A stretch of 64,000 bases of DNA from Lepturacanthus savala. Taxonomy: Eukaryota > Chordata > Actinopteri > Scombriformes > Trichiuridae. A model generated the notes under the pieces. That model was not told where the DNA came from and did not search any database. It saw nothing but the letters and a program-made list of their open reading frames with translations. This document shows, one piece after another, positions 35,481-47,730 of the stretch; position 1 is the stretch's first letter, and each line of letters opens with the position of its first letter. The DNA lies in NCBI GenBank assembly GCA_030544235.1, contig JARUPU010000029.1, positions 1,116,001 to 1,180,000 of the forward strand, in the 5' to 3' direction. The translations under genes were made by a program, and so were the position numbers.

Positions 35481-36992
35481 GATCAGAAATTCACCTGGAA
35501 AAGCTATTGTTTTCATGTGGTTTGTCTTTTAAAGTTTTTATTGCTCCATATGCATTCTCTCGGTCGGAAGAGCACAAATAGACCAAAAGCTATGTAGGCC
35601 TAATCAGTACAATATTTTTACAGAAAATCTTATTTACCTTTTACTATATGTAAAATGGTATAGTTTTGGATCAGAAATTCACCTGGAAAAGCTATTGTTT
35701 TCATGTGGTTTGTGTTTTAAAGTTTTTATTGCTCCATATGCATTCTCTCGGTCTGAAGAGCCCAAAAAGACAAAAAGCTATATAGGCCTAAATCAGTACA
35801 ATATTTTCATAGAAAAACTTATTTACCTTTTACTTTATGTGAAATGGTATAGTTTTGGATCAGAAATTCACCTGGAAAAGCTATTGTTTTCATGTGGTTT
35901 GTGTTTTAAAGTTTTTATTGCTCCATATGCATTCTCTCGGTCTGAAGAGCCCAAAAAGACAAAAAGCTATATAGGCCTAAATCAGTACAATATTTTTATA
36001 GAAAAACTTATTTACCTTTTACTTTATGTAAAATGGTATAGTTTTGGATCAGAAATTCACCTGGAAAAGCTATTGTTTTCATGTGGTTTGTGTTTTAAAG
36101 TTTTTATTGCTCCATATGCATTCTCTCGGTCTGAAGAGCCCAAAAAGACAAAAAGCTATTATAGGCCTAAATCAGTACAATATTTTTATAGAAAAACTTA
36201 TTTACCTTTTACTTTATGTGAAATGGTATAGTTTTAGATCAGAAATTCACCTGGAAAAGCTATTGTTTTCATGTGGTTTGTCTTTTAAAGTTTTTATTGC
36301 TCCATATGCATTCTCTCGGTCGGAAGAGCACAAATAGACCAAAAGCTATGTAGGCCTAATCAGTACAATATTTTTACAGAAAATCTTATTTACCTTTTAC
36401 TATATGTAAAATGGTATAGTTTTGGATCAGAAATTCACCTGGAAAAGCTATTGTTTTCATGTGGTTTGTGTTTTAAAGTTTTTATTGCTCCATATGCATT
36501 CTCTCGGTCTGAAGAGCCCAAAAAGACAAAAAGCTATATAGGCCTAAATCAGTACAATATTTTTACAAAAAAACTTATTTACCTTTTACTTTATGTGAAA
36601 TGGTATAGTTTTGGATCAGAAATTCACCTGGAAAAGCTATTGTTTTCATGTGGTTTGTGTTTTAAAGTTTTTATTGCTCCATATGCATTCTCTCGGTCTG
36701 AAGAGCACAAAAAGACAAAAAGCTATGTAGGCCTAAATCAGTACAATATTTTTATAGAAAAACTTATTTACCTTTTACTTTATGTAAAATGGTATAGTTT
36801 TGGATCAGAAATTCACCTGGAAAAGCTATTGTTTTCATGTGGTTTGTGTTTTAAAGTTTTTATTGCTCCATATGCATTCTCTCGGTCTGAAGAGCCCAAA
36901 AAGACAAAAAGCTATTATAGGCCTAAATCAGTACAATATTTTTATAGAAAAACTTATTTACCTTTTACTTTATGTGAAATGGTATAGTTTTA
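35481..36992 (+). repeat. 756-bp tetramer, second cluster
   Basis: Two further tetramer units (35481-36236 and 36237-36992) with ttttagatcag at 35480, 36236 and 36992, exactly 756 bp apart. The first matches the copies at 30.8-32.3 kb. In the second, Pc is replaced by a T monomer and P by an H-like tatgtaggcc monomer, showing exchange with another lineage inside the unit. Confidence 0.87.
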
Positions 36993-39238
36993 GATCAGAA
37001 ATTCACCTGGAAAAGCTATTGTTTTCATGTGGTTTGTCTTTTAAAGTTTTTATTGCTCCATATGCATTCTCTCGGTCGGAAGAGCACAAATAGACCAAAA
37101 GCTATGTAGGCCTAATCAGTACAATATTTTTACAGAAAATCTTATTTACCTTTTACTATATGTAAAATGGTATAGTTTTGGATCAGAAATTCACCTGGAA
37201 AAGCTATTGTTTTCATGTGGTTTGTGTTTTAAAGTTTTTATTGCTCCATATGCATTCTCTCGGTCTGAAGAGCCCAAAAAGACAAAAAGCTATATAGGCC
37301 TAAATCAGTACAATATTTTTACAAAAAAACTTATTTACCTTTTACTTTATGTGAAATGGTATAGTTTTGGATCAGAAATTCACCTGGAAAAGCTATTGTT
37401 TTCATGTGGTTTGTGTTTTAAAGTTTTTATTGCTCCATATGCATTCTCTCGGTCTGAAGAGCCCAAAAAGACAAAAAGCTATATAGGCCTAAATCAGTAC
37501 AATATTTTTATAGAAAAACTTATTTACCTTTTACTTTATGTGAAATGGTATAGTTTTGGATCAGAAATTCACCTGGAAAAGCTATTGTTTTCATGTGGTT
37601 TGTGTTTTAAAGTTTTTATTGCTCCATATGCATTCTCTCGGTCTGAAGAGCCCAAAAAGACAAAAAGCTATATAGGCCTAAATCAGTACAATATTTTTAC
37701 AAAAAAACTTATTTACCTTTTACTTTATGTGAAATGGTATAGTTTTGGATCAAAAATTCACCTGGAAAAGCTATTGTTTTCATGTGGTTTGTGTTTTAAA
37801 GTTTTTATTGCTCCATATGCATTCTCTCGGTCTGAAGAGCACAAAAAGACAAAAAGCTATATAAGCCTAAATCAGAACAATATTTTTATAGAAAATCTTA
37901 TTTACCTTTAACTTTATGTGAAATGGTACAGTTTTGGATCAGAAATTCACCTGGAAAAGCTATTGTTTTCATGTGGTTTGTGTTTTAAAGTTTTTATTGC
38001 TCCATATGCATTCTCTCGGTTGGAAGAGCACAAAAAGACCAAAAGCTATGTAGGCCTAAATCAGTACAATATTTTTACAGAAAATCTTATTTACCTTTTA
38101 CTATATGTAAAATGGTATAGTTTTGGATCAGAAATTCACCTGGAAAAGCTATTGTTTTCATGTGGTTTGTGTTTTAAAGTTTTTATTGCTCCATATGCAT
38201 TCTCTCGGTCTGAAGAGCCCAAAAAGACAAAAAGCTATATAGGCCTAAATCAGTACAATATTTTTATAGAAAAACGTATTTACCTTTTACTTTATGTGAA
38301 ATGGTATAGTTTTGGATCAGAAATTCACCTGGAAAAGCTATTGTTTTCATGTGGTTTGTGTTTTAAAGTTTTTATTGCTCCATATGCATTCTCTCGGTCT
38401 GAAGAGCCCAAAAAGACAAAAAGTTATATAGGCCTAAATCAGTACAATATTTTTATAGAAAAACTTATTTACCTTTTACTTTATGTGAAATGGTATAGTT
38501 TTGGATCAGAAATTCACCTGGAAAAGCTATTGTTTTCATGTGGTTTGTGTTTTAAAGTTTTTATTGCTCCATATGCATTCTCTCGGTCTGAAGAGCCCAA
38601 AAAGACAAAAAGCTATATAGGCCTAAATCAGTACAATATTTTTATAGAAAAACTTATTTACCTTTTACTTTATGTGAAATGGTATAGTTTTGGATCAGAA
38701 ATTCACCTGGAAAAGCTATTGTTTTCATGTGGTTTGTGTTTTGAAGTTTTTATTGCTCCATATGCATTCTCTCGGTCGGAAGAGCACAAATAGACCAAAA
38801 GCTATGTAGGCCTAATCAGTACAATATTTTTACAGAAAATCTTATTTACCTTTTACTATATGTAAAATGGTATAGTTTTGGATCAGAAATTCACCTGGAA
38901 AAGCTATTGTTTTCATGTGGTTTGTGTTTTAAAGTTTTTATTGCTCCATATGCATTCTCTCGGTCTGAAGAGCCCAAAAAGACAAAAAGCTATATAGGCC
39001 TAAATCAGTACAATATTTTTATAGAAAAACTTATTTACCTTTTACTTTATGTGAAATGGTATAGTTTTGGATCAGAAATTCACCTGGAAAAGCTATTGTT
39101 TTCATGTGGTTTGTGTTTTAAAGTTTTTATTGCTCCATATGCATTCTCTCGGTCTGAAGAGCCCAAAAAGACAAAAAGTTATATAGGCCTAAATCAGTAC
39201 AATATTTTTGTAGAAAAACTTATTCACTTTTACTTTAT
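36993..39238 (+). repeat. Transition block with T monomers and an L-P-P-P-X module
   Basis: X(188) is followed by T-P-T, an H with atcaaaaattc (near 37751), then from 37918 an L with tcatgtgg and Lb tail, P (with an aaaacgtatt change near 38273), an agttatat P, P, and a ttttgaag X (188 bp). P and Pv follow to 39238. The 37918-39242 stretch is repeated at 58123, and from 62088, with the same order, so it belongs to the lineage of the 3,965-bp duplication. Confidence 0.83.
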
Positions 39239-42200
39239 GTGAAATGGTATAGTTTTGGATCAGAAATTCACCTGGAAAAGCTATTGTTTTCATGTGGTTT
39301 GTGTTTTAAAGTTTTTATTGCTCCATATGCATTCTCTCGGTCTGAAGAGCCCAAAAAGACAAAAAGCTATATAGGCCTAAATCAGTACAATATTTTCATA
39401 GAAAAACTTATTTACCTTTTACTTTATGTGAAATGGTATAGTTTTGGATCAGAAATTCACCTGGAAAAGCTATTGTTTTCATGAGGTTTGTGTTTTAAAG
39501 TTTTTATTGCTCCATATGCATTCTCTCGGTCTGAAGAGCCCAAAAAGACAAAAAGCTATGTAAGCCTAAATCAGAACAATATTTTTATAGAAAATCTTAT
39601 TTACCTTTAACTCTATGTGAAATGGTATAGTTTTGGATCAGAAATTCACCTGGAAAAGCTCTTGTTTTCATGTGGTTTGTGTTTTAAAGTTTTTATTGCT
39701 CCATATGCATTCTCTCGGTCTGAAGAGCCCAAAAAGACAAAAAGCTATATAGGCCTAAATCAGTACAATATTTTTATAGAAAAACTTATTTACCTTTTAC
39801 TTTATGTGAAATGGTATAGTTTTGGATCAGAAATTCACCTGGAAAAGCTATTGTTTTCATGTGGTTTGTGTTTTAAAGTTTTTATTGCTCCATATGCATT
39901 CTCTCGGTCTGAAGAGCCCAAAAAGACAAAAAGTTATATAGGCCTAAATCAGTACAATATTTTTGTAGAAAAACTTATTCACTTTTACTTTATGTGAAAT
40001 GGTATAGTTTTGGATCAGAAATTCACCTGGAAAAGCTATTGTTTTCATGTGGTTTGTGTTTTAAAGTTTTTATTGCTCCATATGCATTCTCTCGGTCTGA
40101 AGAGCACAAAAAGACAAAAAGCTATATAAGCCTAAATCAGAACAATATTTTTATAGAAAATCTTATTTACCTTTAACTTTATGTGAAATGGTACAGTTTT
40201 GGATCAGAAATTCACCTGGAAAAGCTATTGTTTTCATCTGGTTTGTGTTTTAAAGTTTTTATTGCTCCATATGCATTCTCTCGGTTGGAAGAGCACAAAA
40301 AGACCAAAAGCTATGTAGGCCTAAATCAGTACAATATTTTTACAGAAAATCTTATTTACCTTTTACTATATGTAAAATGGTATAGTTTTGGATCAGAAAT
40401 TCACCTGGAAAAGCTATTGTTTTCATGTGGTTTGTGTTTTAAAGTTTTTATTGCTCCATATGCATTCTCTCGGTCTGAAGAGCCCAAAAAGACAAAAAGC
40501 TATATAGGCCTAAATCAGTACAATATTTTTATAGAAAAACTTATTTACCTTTTACTTTATGTGAAATGGTATAGTTTTGGATCAGAAATTCACCTGGAAA
40601 AGCTATTGTTTTCATGTGGTTTGTGTTTTAAAGTTTTTATTGCTCCATATGCATTCTCTCGGTCTGAAGAGCCCAAAAAGACAAAAAGTTATATAGGCCT
40701 AAATCAGTACAATATTTTTGTAGAAAAACTTATTCACTTTTACTTTATGTGAAATGGTATAGTTTTGGATCAGAAATTCACCTGGAAAAGCTATTGTTTT
40801 CATGTGGTTTGTGTTTTAAAGTTTTTATTGCTCCATATGCATTCTCTCGGTCTGAAGAGCACAAAAAGACAAAAAGCTATATAAGCCTAAATCAGAACAA
40901 TATTTTTATAGAAAATCTTATTTACCTTTAACTTTATGTGAAATGGTACAGTTTTGGATCAGAAATTCACCTGGAAAAGCTATTGTTTTCATGTGGTTTG
41001 TGTTTTAAAGTTTTTATTGCTCCATATGCATTCTCTCGGTCGGAAGAGCACAAATAGACCAAAAGCTATGTAGGCCTAATCAGTACAATATTTTTACAGA
41101 AAATCTTATTTACCTTTTACTATATGTAAAATGGTATAGTTTTGGATCAGAAATTCACCTGGAAAAGCTATTGTTTTCATGTGGTTTGTGTTTTAAAGTT
41201 TTTATTGCTCCATATGCATTCTCTCGGTCTGAAGAGCACAAAAAGACCAAAAGCTATGTAGGCCTAAATCAGTACAATATTTTTACAGAAAATCTTATTT
41301 ACCTTTTACTATATGTAAAATGGTATAGTTTTGGATCAGAAATTCACCTGGAAAAGCTATTGTTTTCATGTGGTTTGTGTTTTAAAGTTTTTATTGCTCC
41401 ATATGCATTCTCTCGGTCTGAAGAGCCCAAAAAGACAAAAAGCTATGTAAGCCTAAATCAGAACAATATTTTTATAGAAAATCTTATTTACCTTTAACTC
41501 TATGTGAAATGGTATAGTTTTGGATCAGAAATTCACCTGGAAAAGCTCTTGTTTTCATGTGGTTTGTGTTTTAAAGTTTTTATTGCTCCATATGCATTCT
41601 CTCGGTCTGAAGAGCCCAAAAAGACAAAAAGCTATATAGGCCTAAATCAGTACAATATTTTTATAGAAAAACTTATTTACCTTTTACTTTATGTGAAATG
41701 GTATAGTTTTGGATCAGAAATTCACCTGGAAAAGCTATTGTTTTCATGTGGTTTGTGTTTTAAAGTTTTTATTGCTCCATATGCATTCTCTCGGTCTGAA
41801 GAGCCCAAAAAGACAAAAAGTTATATAGGCCTAAATCAGTACAATATTTTTGTAGAAAAACTTATTCACTTTTACTTTATGTGAAATGGTATAGTTTTGG
41901 ATCAGAAATTCACCTGGAAAAGCTATTGTTTTCATGTGGTTTGTGTTTTAAAGTTTTTATTGCTCCATATGCATTCTCTCGGTCTGAAGAGCACAAAAAG
42001 ACAAAAAGCTATATAAGCCTAAATCAGAACAATATTTTTATAGAAAATCTTATTTACCTTTAACTTTATGTGAAATGGTACAGTTTTGGATCAGAAATTC
42101 ACCTGGAAAAGCTATTGTTTTCATCTGGTTTGTGTTTTAAAGTTTTTATTGCTCCATATGCATTCTCTCGGTTGGAAGAGCACAAAAAGACCAAAAGCTA

Positions 42201-45200
42201 TGTAGGCCTAAATCAGTACAATATTTTTACAGAAAATCTTATTTACCTTTTACTATATGTAAAATGGTATAGTTTTGGATCAGAAATTCACCTGGAAAAG
42301 CTATTGTTTTCATGTGGTTTGTGTTTTAAAGTTTTTATTGCTCCATATGCATTCTCTCGGTCTGAAGAGCCCAAAAAGACAAAAAGCTATGTAAGCCTAA
42401 ATCAGAACAATATTTTTATAGAAAATCTTATTTACCTTTAACTCTATGTGAAATGGTATAGTTTTGGATCAGAAATTCACCTGGAAAAGCTCTTGTTTTC
42501 ATGTGGTTTGTGTTTTAAAGTTTTTATTGCTCCATATGCATTCTCTCGGTCTGAAGAGCCCAAAAAGACAAAAAGCTATATAGGCCTAAATCAGTACAAT
42601 ATTTTTATAGAAAAACTTATTTACCTTTTACTTTATGTGAAATGGTATAGTTTTGGATCAGAAATTCACCTGGAAAAGCTATTGTTTTCATGTGGTTTGT
42701 GTTTTAAAGTTTTTATTGCTCCATATGCATTCTCTCGGTCTGAAGAGCCCAAAAAGACAAAAAGTTATATAGGCCTAAATCAGTACAATATTTTTGTAGA
42801 AAAACTTATTCACTTTTACTTTATGTGAAATGGTATAGTTTTGGATCAGAAATTCACCTGGAAAAGCTATTGTTTTCATGTGGTTTGTGTTTTAAAGTTT
42901 TTATTGCTCCATATGCATTCTCTCGGTCTGAAGAGCACAAAAAGACAAAAAGCTATATAAGCCTAAATCAGAACAATATTTTTATAGAAAATCTTATTTA
43001 CCTTTAACTTTATGTGAAATGGTACAGTTTTGGATCAGAAATTCACCTGGAAAAGCTATTGTTTTCATCTGGTTTGTGTTTTAAAGTTTTTATTGCTCCA
43101 TATGCATTCTCTCGGTTGGAAGAGCACAAAAAGACCAAAAGCTATGTAGGCCTAAATCAGTACAATATTTTTACAGAAAATCTTATTTACCTTTTACTAT
43201 ATGTAAAATGGTATAGTTTTGGATCAGAAATTCACCTGGAAAAGCTATTGTTTTCATGTGGTTTGTGTTTTAAAGTTTTTATTGCTCCATATGCATTCTC
43301 TCGGTCTGAAGAGCCCAAAAAGACAAAAAGCTATATAGGCCTAAATCAGTACAATATTTTTATAGAAAAACTTATTTACCTTTTACTTTATGTGAAATGG
43401 TATAGTTTTGGATCAGAAATTCACCTGGAAAAGCTATTGTTTTCATGTGGTTTGTGTTTTAAAGTTTTTATTGCTCCATATGCATTCTCTCGGTCTGAAG
43501 AGCCCAAAAAGACAAAAAGTTATATAGGCCTAAATCAGTACAATATTTTTGTAGAAAAACTTATTCACTTTTACTTTATGTGAAATGGTATAGTTTTGGA
43601 TCAGAAATTCACCTGGAAAAGCTATTGTTTTCATGTGGTTTGTGTTTTAAAGTTTTTATTGCTCCATATGCATTCTCTCGGTCTGAAGAGCACAAAAAGA
43701 CAAAAAGCTATATAAGCCTAAATCAGAACAATATTTTTATAGAAAATCTTATTTACCTTTAACTTTATGTGAAATGGTACAGTTTTGGATCAGAAATTCA
43801 CCTGGAAAAGCTATTGTTTTCATGTGGTTTGTGTTTTAAAGTTTTTATTGCTCCATATGCATTCTCTCGGTCGGAAGAGCACAAATAGACCAAAAGCTAT
43901 GTAGGCCTAATCAGTACAATATTTTTACAGAAAATCTTATTTACCTTTTACTATATGTAAAATGGTATAGTTTTGGATCAGAAATTCACCTGGAAAAGCT
44001 ATTGTTTTCATCTGGTTTGTGTTTTAAAGTTTTTATTGCTCTATATGCATTCTCTCGGTCTGAAGAGCCCAAAAAGACAAAAAGCTATATAGGCCTAAAT
44101 CAGTACAATATTTTTATAGAAAAACTTATTTACCTTTTACTTTATGTGAAATGGTATAGTTTTGGATCAGAAATTCACCTGGAAAAGCTATTGTTTTCAT
44201 GTGGTTTGTGTTTTAAAGTTTTTATTGCTCCATATGCATTCTCTCGGTCTGAAGAGCCCAAAAAGACAAAAAGCTATATAGGCCTAAATCAGTACAATAT
44301 TTTCATAGAAAAACTTATTTACCTTTTACTTTATGTGAAATGGTATAGTTTTGGATCAGAAATTCACCTGGAAAAGCTATTGTTTTCTTGTGGTTTGTGT
44401 TTTAAAGTTTTTATTGCTCCATATGCATTCTCTCGGTCTGAAGAGCCCAAAAAGACAAAAAGTTATATAGGCCTAAATCAGTACAATATTTTTGTAGAAA
44501 AACTTATTCACTTTTACTTTATGTGAAATGGTATAGTTTTGGATCAGAAATTCACCTGGAAAAGCTATTGTTTTCATGTGGTTTGTGTTTTAAAGTTTTT
44601 ATTGCTCCATATGCATTCTCTCGGTCTGAAGAGCACAAAAAGACAAAAAGCTATATAAGCCTAAATCAGAACAATATTTTTATAGAAAATCTTATTTACC
44701 TTTAACTTTATGTGAAATGGTACAGTTTTGGATCAGAAATTCACCTGGAAAAGCTATTGTTTTCATGTGGTTTGTGTTTTAAAGTTTTTATTGCTCCATA
44801 TGCATTCTCTCGGTCGGAAGAGCACAAATAGACCAAAAGCTATGTAGGCCTAATCAGTACAATATTTTTACAGAAAATCTTATTTACCTTTTACTATATG
44901 TAAAATGGTATAGTTTTGGATCAGAAATTCACCTGGAAAAGCTATTGTTTTCATGTGGTTTGTGTTTTAAAGTTTTTATTGCTCTATATGCATTCTCTCG
45001 GTCTGAAGAGCCCAAAAAGACAAAAAGCTATATAGGCCTAAATCAGTACAATATTTTTATAGAAAAACTTATTTACCTTTTACTTTATGTGAAATGGTAT
45101 AGTTTTGGATCAGAAATTCACCTGGAAAAGCTATTGTTTTCATGTGGTTTGTGTTTTAAAGTTTTTATTGCTCCATATGCATTCTCTCGGTCTGAAGAGC

Positions 45201-45655
45201 CCAAAAAGACAAAAAGCTATATAGGCCTAAATCAGTACAATATTTTCATAGAAAAACTTATTTACCTTTTACTTTATGTGAAATGGTATAGTTTTGGATC
45301 AGAAATTCACCTGGAAAAGCTATTGTTTTCTTGTAGTTTGTGTTTTAAAGTTTTTATTGCTCCATAGGCATTCTCTCGGTCTGAAGAGCCCAAAAAGACA
45401 AAAAGCTATATAGGCCTAAATCAGTACAATATTTTCATAGAAAAACTTATTTACCTTTTACTTTATGTGAAATGGTATAGTTTTGGATCAGAAATTCACC
45501 TGGAAAAGCTATTGTTTTCATGTGGTTTGTGTTTTAAAGTTTTTATTGCTCCATAGGCATTCTCTCGGTCTGAAGAGCCCAAAAAGACAAAAAGCTATAT
45601 AGGCCTAAATCAGTACAATATTTTTATAGAAAAACTTATTTACCTTTTACTTCAT
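39239..45655 (+). repeat. 13-mer-derived modules, irregular
   Basis: The recurrent module P-Pv-H-Lb-P-Pv-H-X reappears, broken by insertions and losses. Three monomers share ctctatgtg followed by aaagctcttg (boundaries at 39617, 41504 and 42448), each preceded by the same chimeric P/Hs monomer. Two monomers with gctctatatg (near 44039 and 44984) mark another small local duplication of 942-943 bp. From about 45.3 to 45.6 kb there are Pc and ccatagg monomers of the other dialect, including ttgtagtttg near 45334. Confidence 0.82.
39428..39616 (+). repeat. Chimeric monomer (P / Hs), amplified
   Basis: The front is P-like (tcatgagg, gagcccaaaaag) and the back Hs-like (tatgtaagcc, cagaacaat, ctttaac). 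The switch lies between 39540 and 39560. The same join is seen near 41.43, 42.38 and 63.72 kb, each followed by ctctatgtg and aaagctcttg, so one hybrid was made once and then copied. Confidence 0.82.
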
Positions 45656-47730
45656 GTGAAATGGTATAGTTTTGGATCAGAAATTCACCTGGAAAAGCTA
45701 TTGTTTTCATGTGGTTTGTGTTTTAAAGTTTTTATTGCTCCATATGCATTCTCTCGGTCTGAAGAGCCCAAAAAGACAAAAAGCTATATAGGCCTAAATC
45801 AGTACAATATTTTTATAGAAAAACTTATTTACCTTTTACTTTATGTGAAATGGTATAGTTTTGGATCAGAAATTCACCTGGAAAAGCTATTGTTTTCATG
45901 TGGTTTGTGTTTTAAAGTTTTTATTGCTCCATATGCATTCTCTCGGTCTGAAGAGCCCAAAAAGACAAAAAGTTATATAGGCCTAAATCAGTACAATATT
46001 TTTGTAGAAAAACTTATTCACTTTTACTTTATGTGAAATGGTATAGTTTTGGATCAGAAATTCACCTGGAAAAGCTATTGTTTTCATGTGGTTTGTGTTT
46101 TAAAGTTTTTATTGCTCCATATGCATTCTCTCGGTCTGAAGAGCACAAAAAGACAAAAAGCTATATAAGCCTAAATCAGAACAATATTTTTATAGAAAAT
46201 CTTATTTACCTTTAACTTTATGTGAAATGGTACAGTTTTGGATCAGAAATTCACCTGGAAAAGCTATTGTTTTCATCTGGTTTGTGTTTTAAAGTTTTTA
46301 TTGCTCCATATGCATTCTCTCGGTTGGAAGAGCACAAAAAGACAAAAAGCTATATAGGCCTAAATCAGTACAATATTTTTATAGAAAAACTTATTTACCT
46401 TTTACTTTATGTGAAATGGTATAGTTTTGGATCAGAAATTCACCTGGAAAAGCTATTGTTTTCATGTGGTTTGTGTTTTAAAGTTTTTATTGCTCCATAT
46501 GCATTCTCTCGGTCTGAAGAGCCCAAAAAGACAAAAAGTTATATAGGCCTAAATCAGTACAATATTTTTGTAGAAAAACTTATTCACTTTTACTTTATGT
46601 GAAATGGTATAGTTTTGGATCAGAAATTCACCTGGAAAAGATATTGTTTTCATGTGGTTTGTGTTTTAAAGTTTTTATTGCTCCATATGCATTCTCTCGG
46701 TCTGAAGAGCACAAAAAGACAAAAAGCTATATAAGCCTAAATCAGAACAATATTTTTATAGAAAATCTTATTTACCTTTAACTTTATGTGAAATGGTACA
46801 GTTTTGGATCAGAAATTCACCTGGAAAAGCTATTGTTTTCATCTGGTTTGTGTTTTAAAGTTTTTATTGCTCCATATGCATTCTCTCGGTTGGAAGAGCA
46901 CAAAAAGACCAAAAGCTATGTAGGCCTAAATCAGTACAATATTTTTACAGAAAATCTTATTTACCTTTTACTATATGTAAAATGGTATAGTTTTGGATCA
47001 GAAATTCACCTGGAAAAGCTATTGTTTTCATGTGGTTTGTGTTTTAAAGTTTTTATTGCTCCATATGCATTCTCTCGGTCTGAAGAGCCCAAAAAGACAA
47101 AAAGCTATATAGGCCTAAATCAGTACAATATTTTTATAGAAAAACTTATTTACCTTTTACTTTATGTGAAATGGTATAGTTTTGGATCAGAAATTCACCT
47201 GGAAAAGCTATTGTTTTCATGTGGTTTGTGTTTTAAAGTTTTTATTGCTCCATATGCATTCTCTCGGTCTGAAGAGCCCAAAAAGACAAAAAGTTATATA
47301 GGCCTAAATCAGTACAATATTTTTGTAGAAAAACTTATTCACTTTTACTTTATGTGAAATGGTATAGTTTTGGATCAGAAATTCACCTGGAAAAGCTATT
47401 GTTTTCATGTGGTTTGTGTTTTAAAGTTTTTATTGCTCCATATGCATTCTCTCGGTCTGAAGAGCACAAAAAGACAAAAAGCTATATAAGCCTAAATCAG
47501 AACAATATTTTTATAGAAAATCTTATTTACCTTTAACTTTATGTGAAATGGTACAGTTTTGGATCAGAAATTCACCTGGAAAAGCTATTGTTTTCATGTG
47601 GTTTGTGTTTTAAAGTTTTTATTGCTCCATATGCATTCTCTCGGTCGGAAGAGCACAAATAGACCAAAAGCTATGTAGGCCTAATCAGTACAATATTTTT
47701 ACAGAAAATCTTATTTACCTTTTACTATAT
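45656..47730 (+). repeat. 13-mer HOR core, copy D (11 monomers)
   Basis: The order P-Pv-H-La-Pv-H-Lb-P-Pv-H-X is the same as at 24314-26388, about 21.3 kb upstream, including tcatctgg in the L monomers and the 188-bp X. A private aaaagatattg change lies near 46640. As at 26 kb, the N and Hs monomers are absent and the array continues with P-Pv-H-X. Confidence 0.87.
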
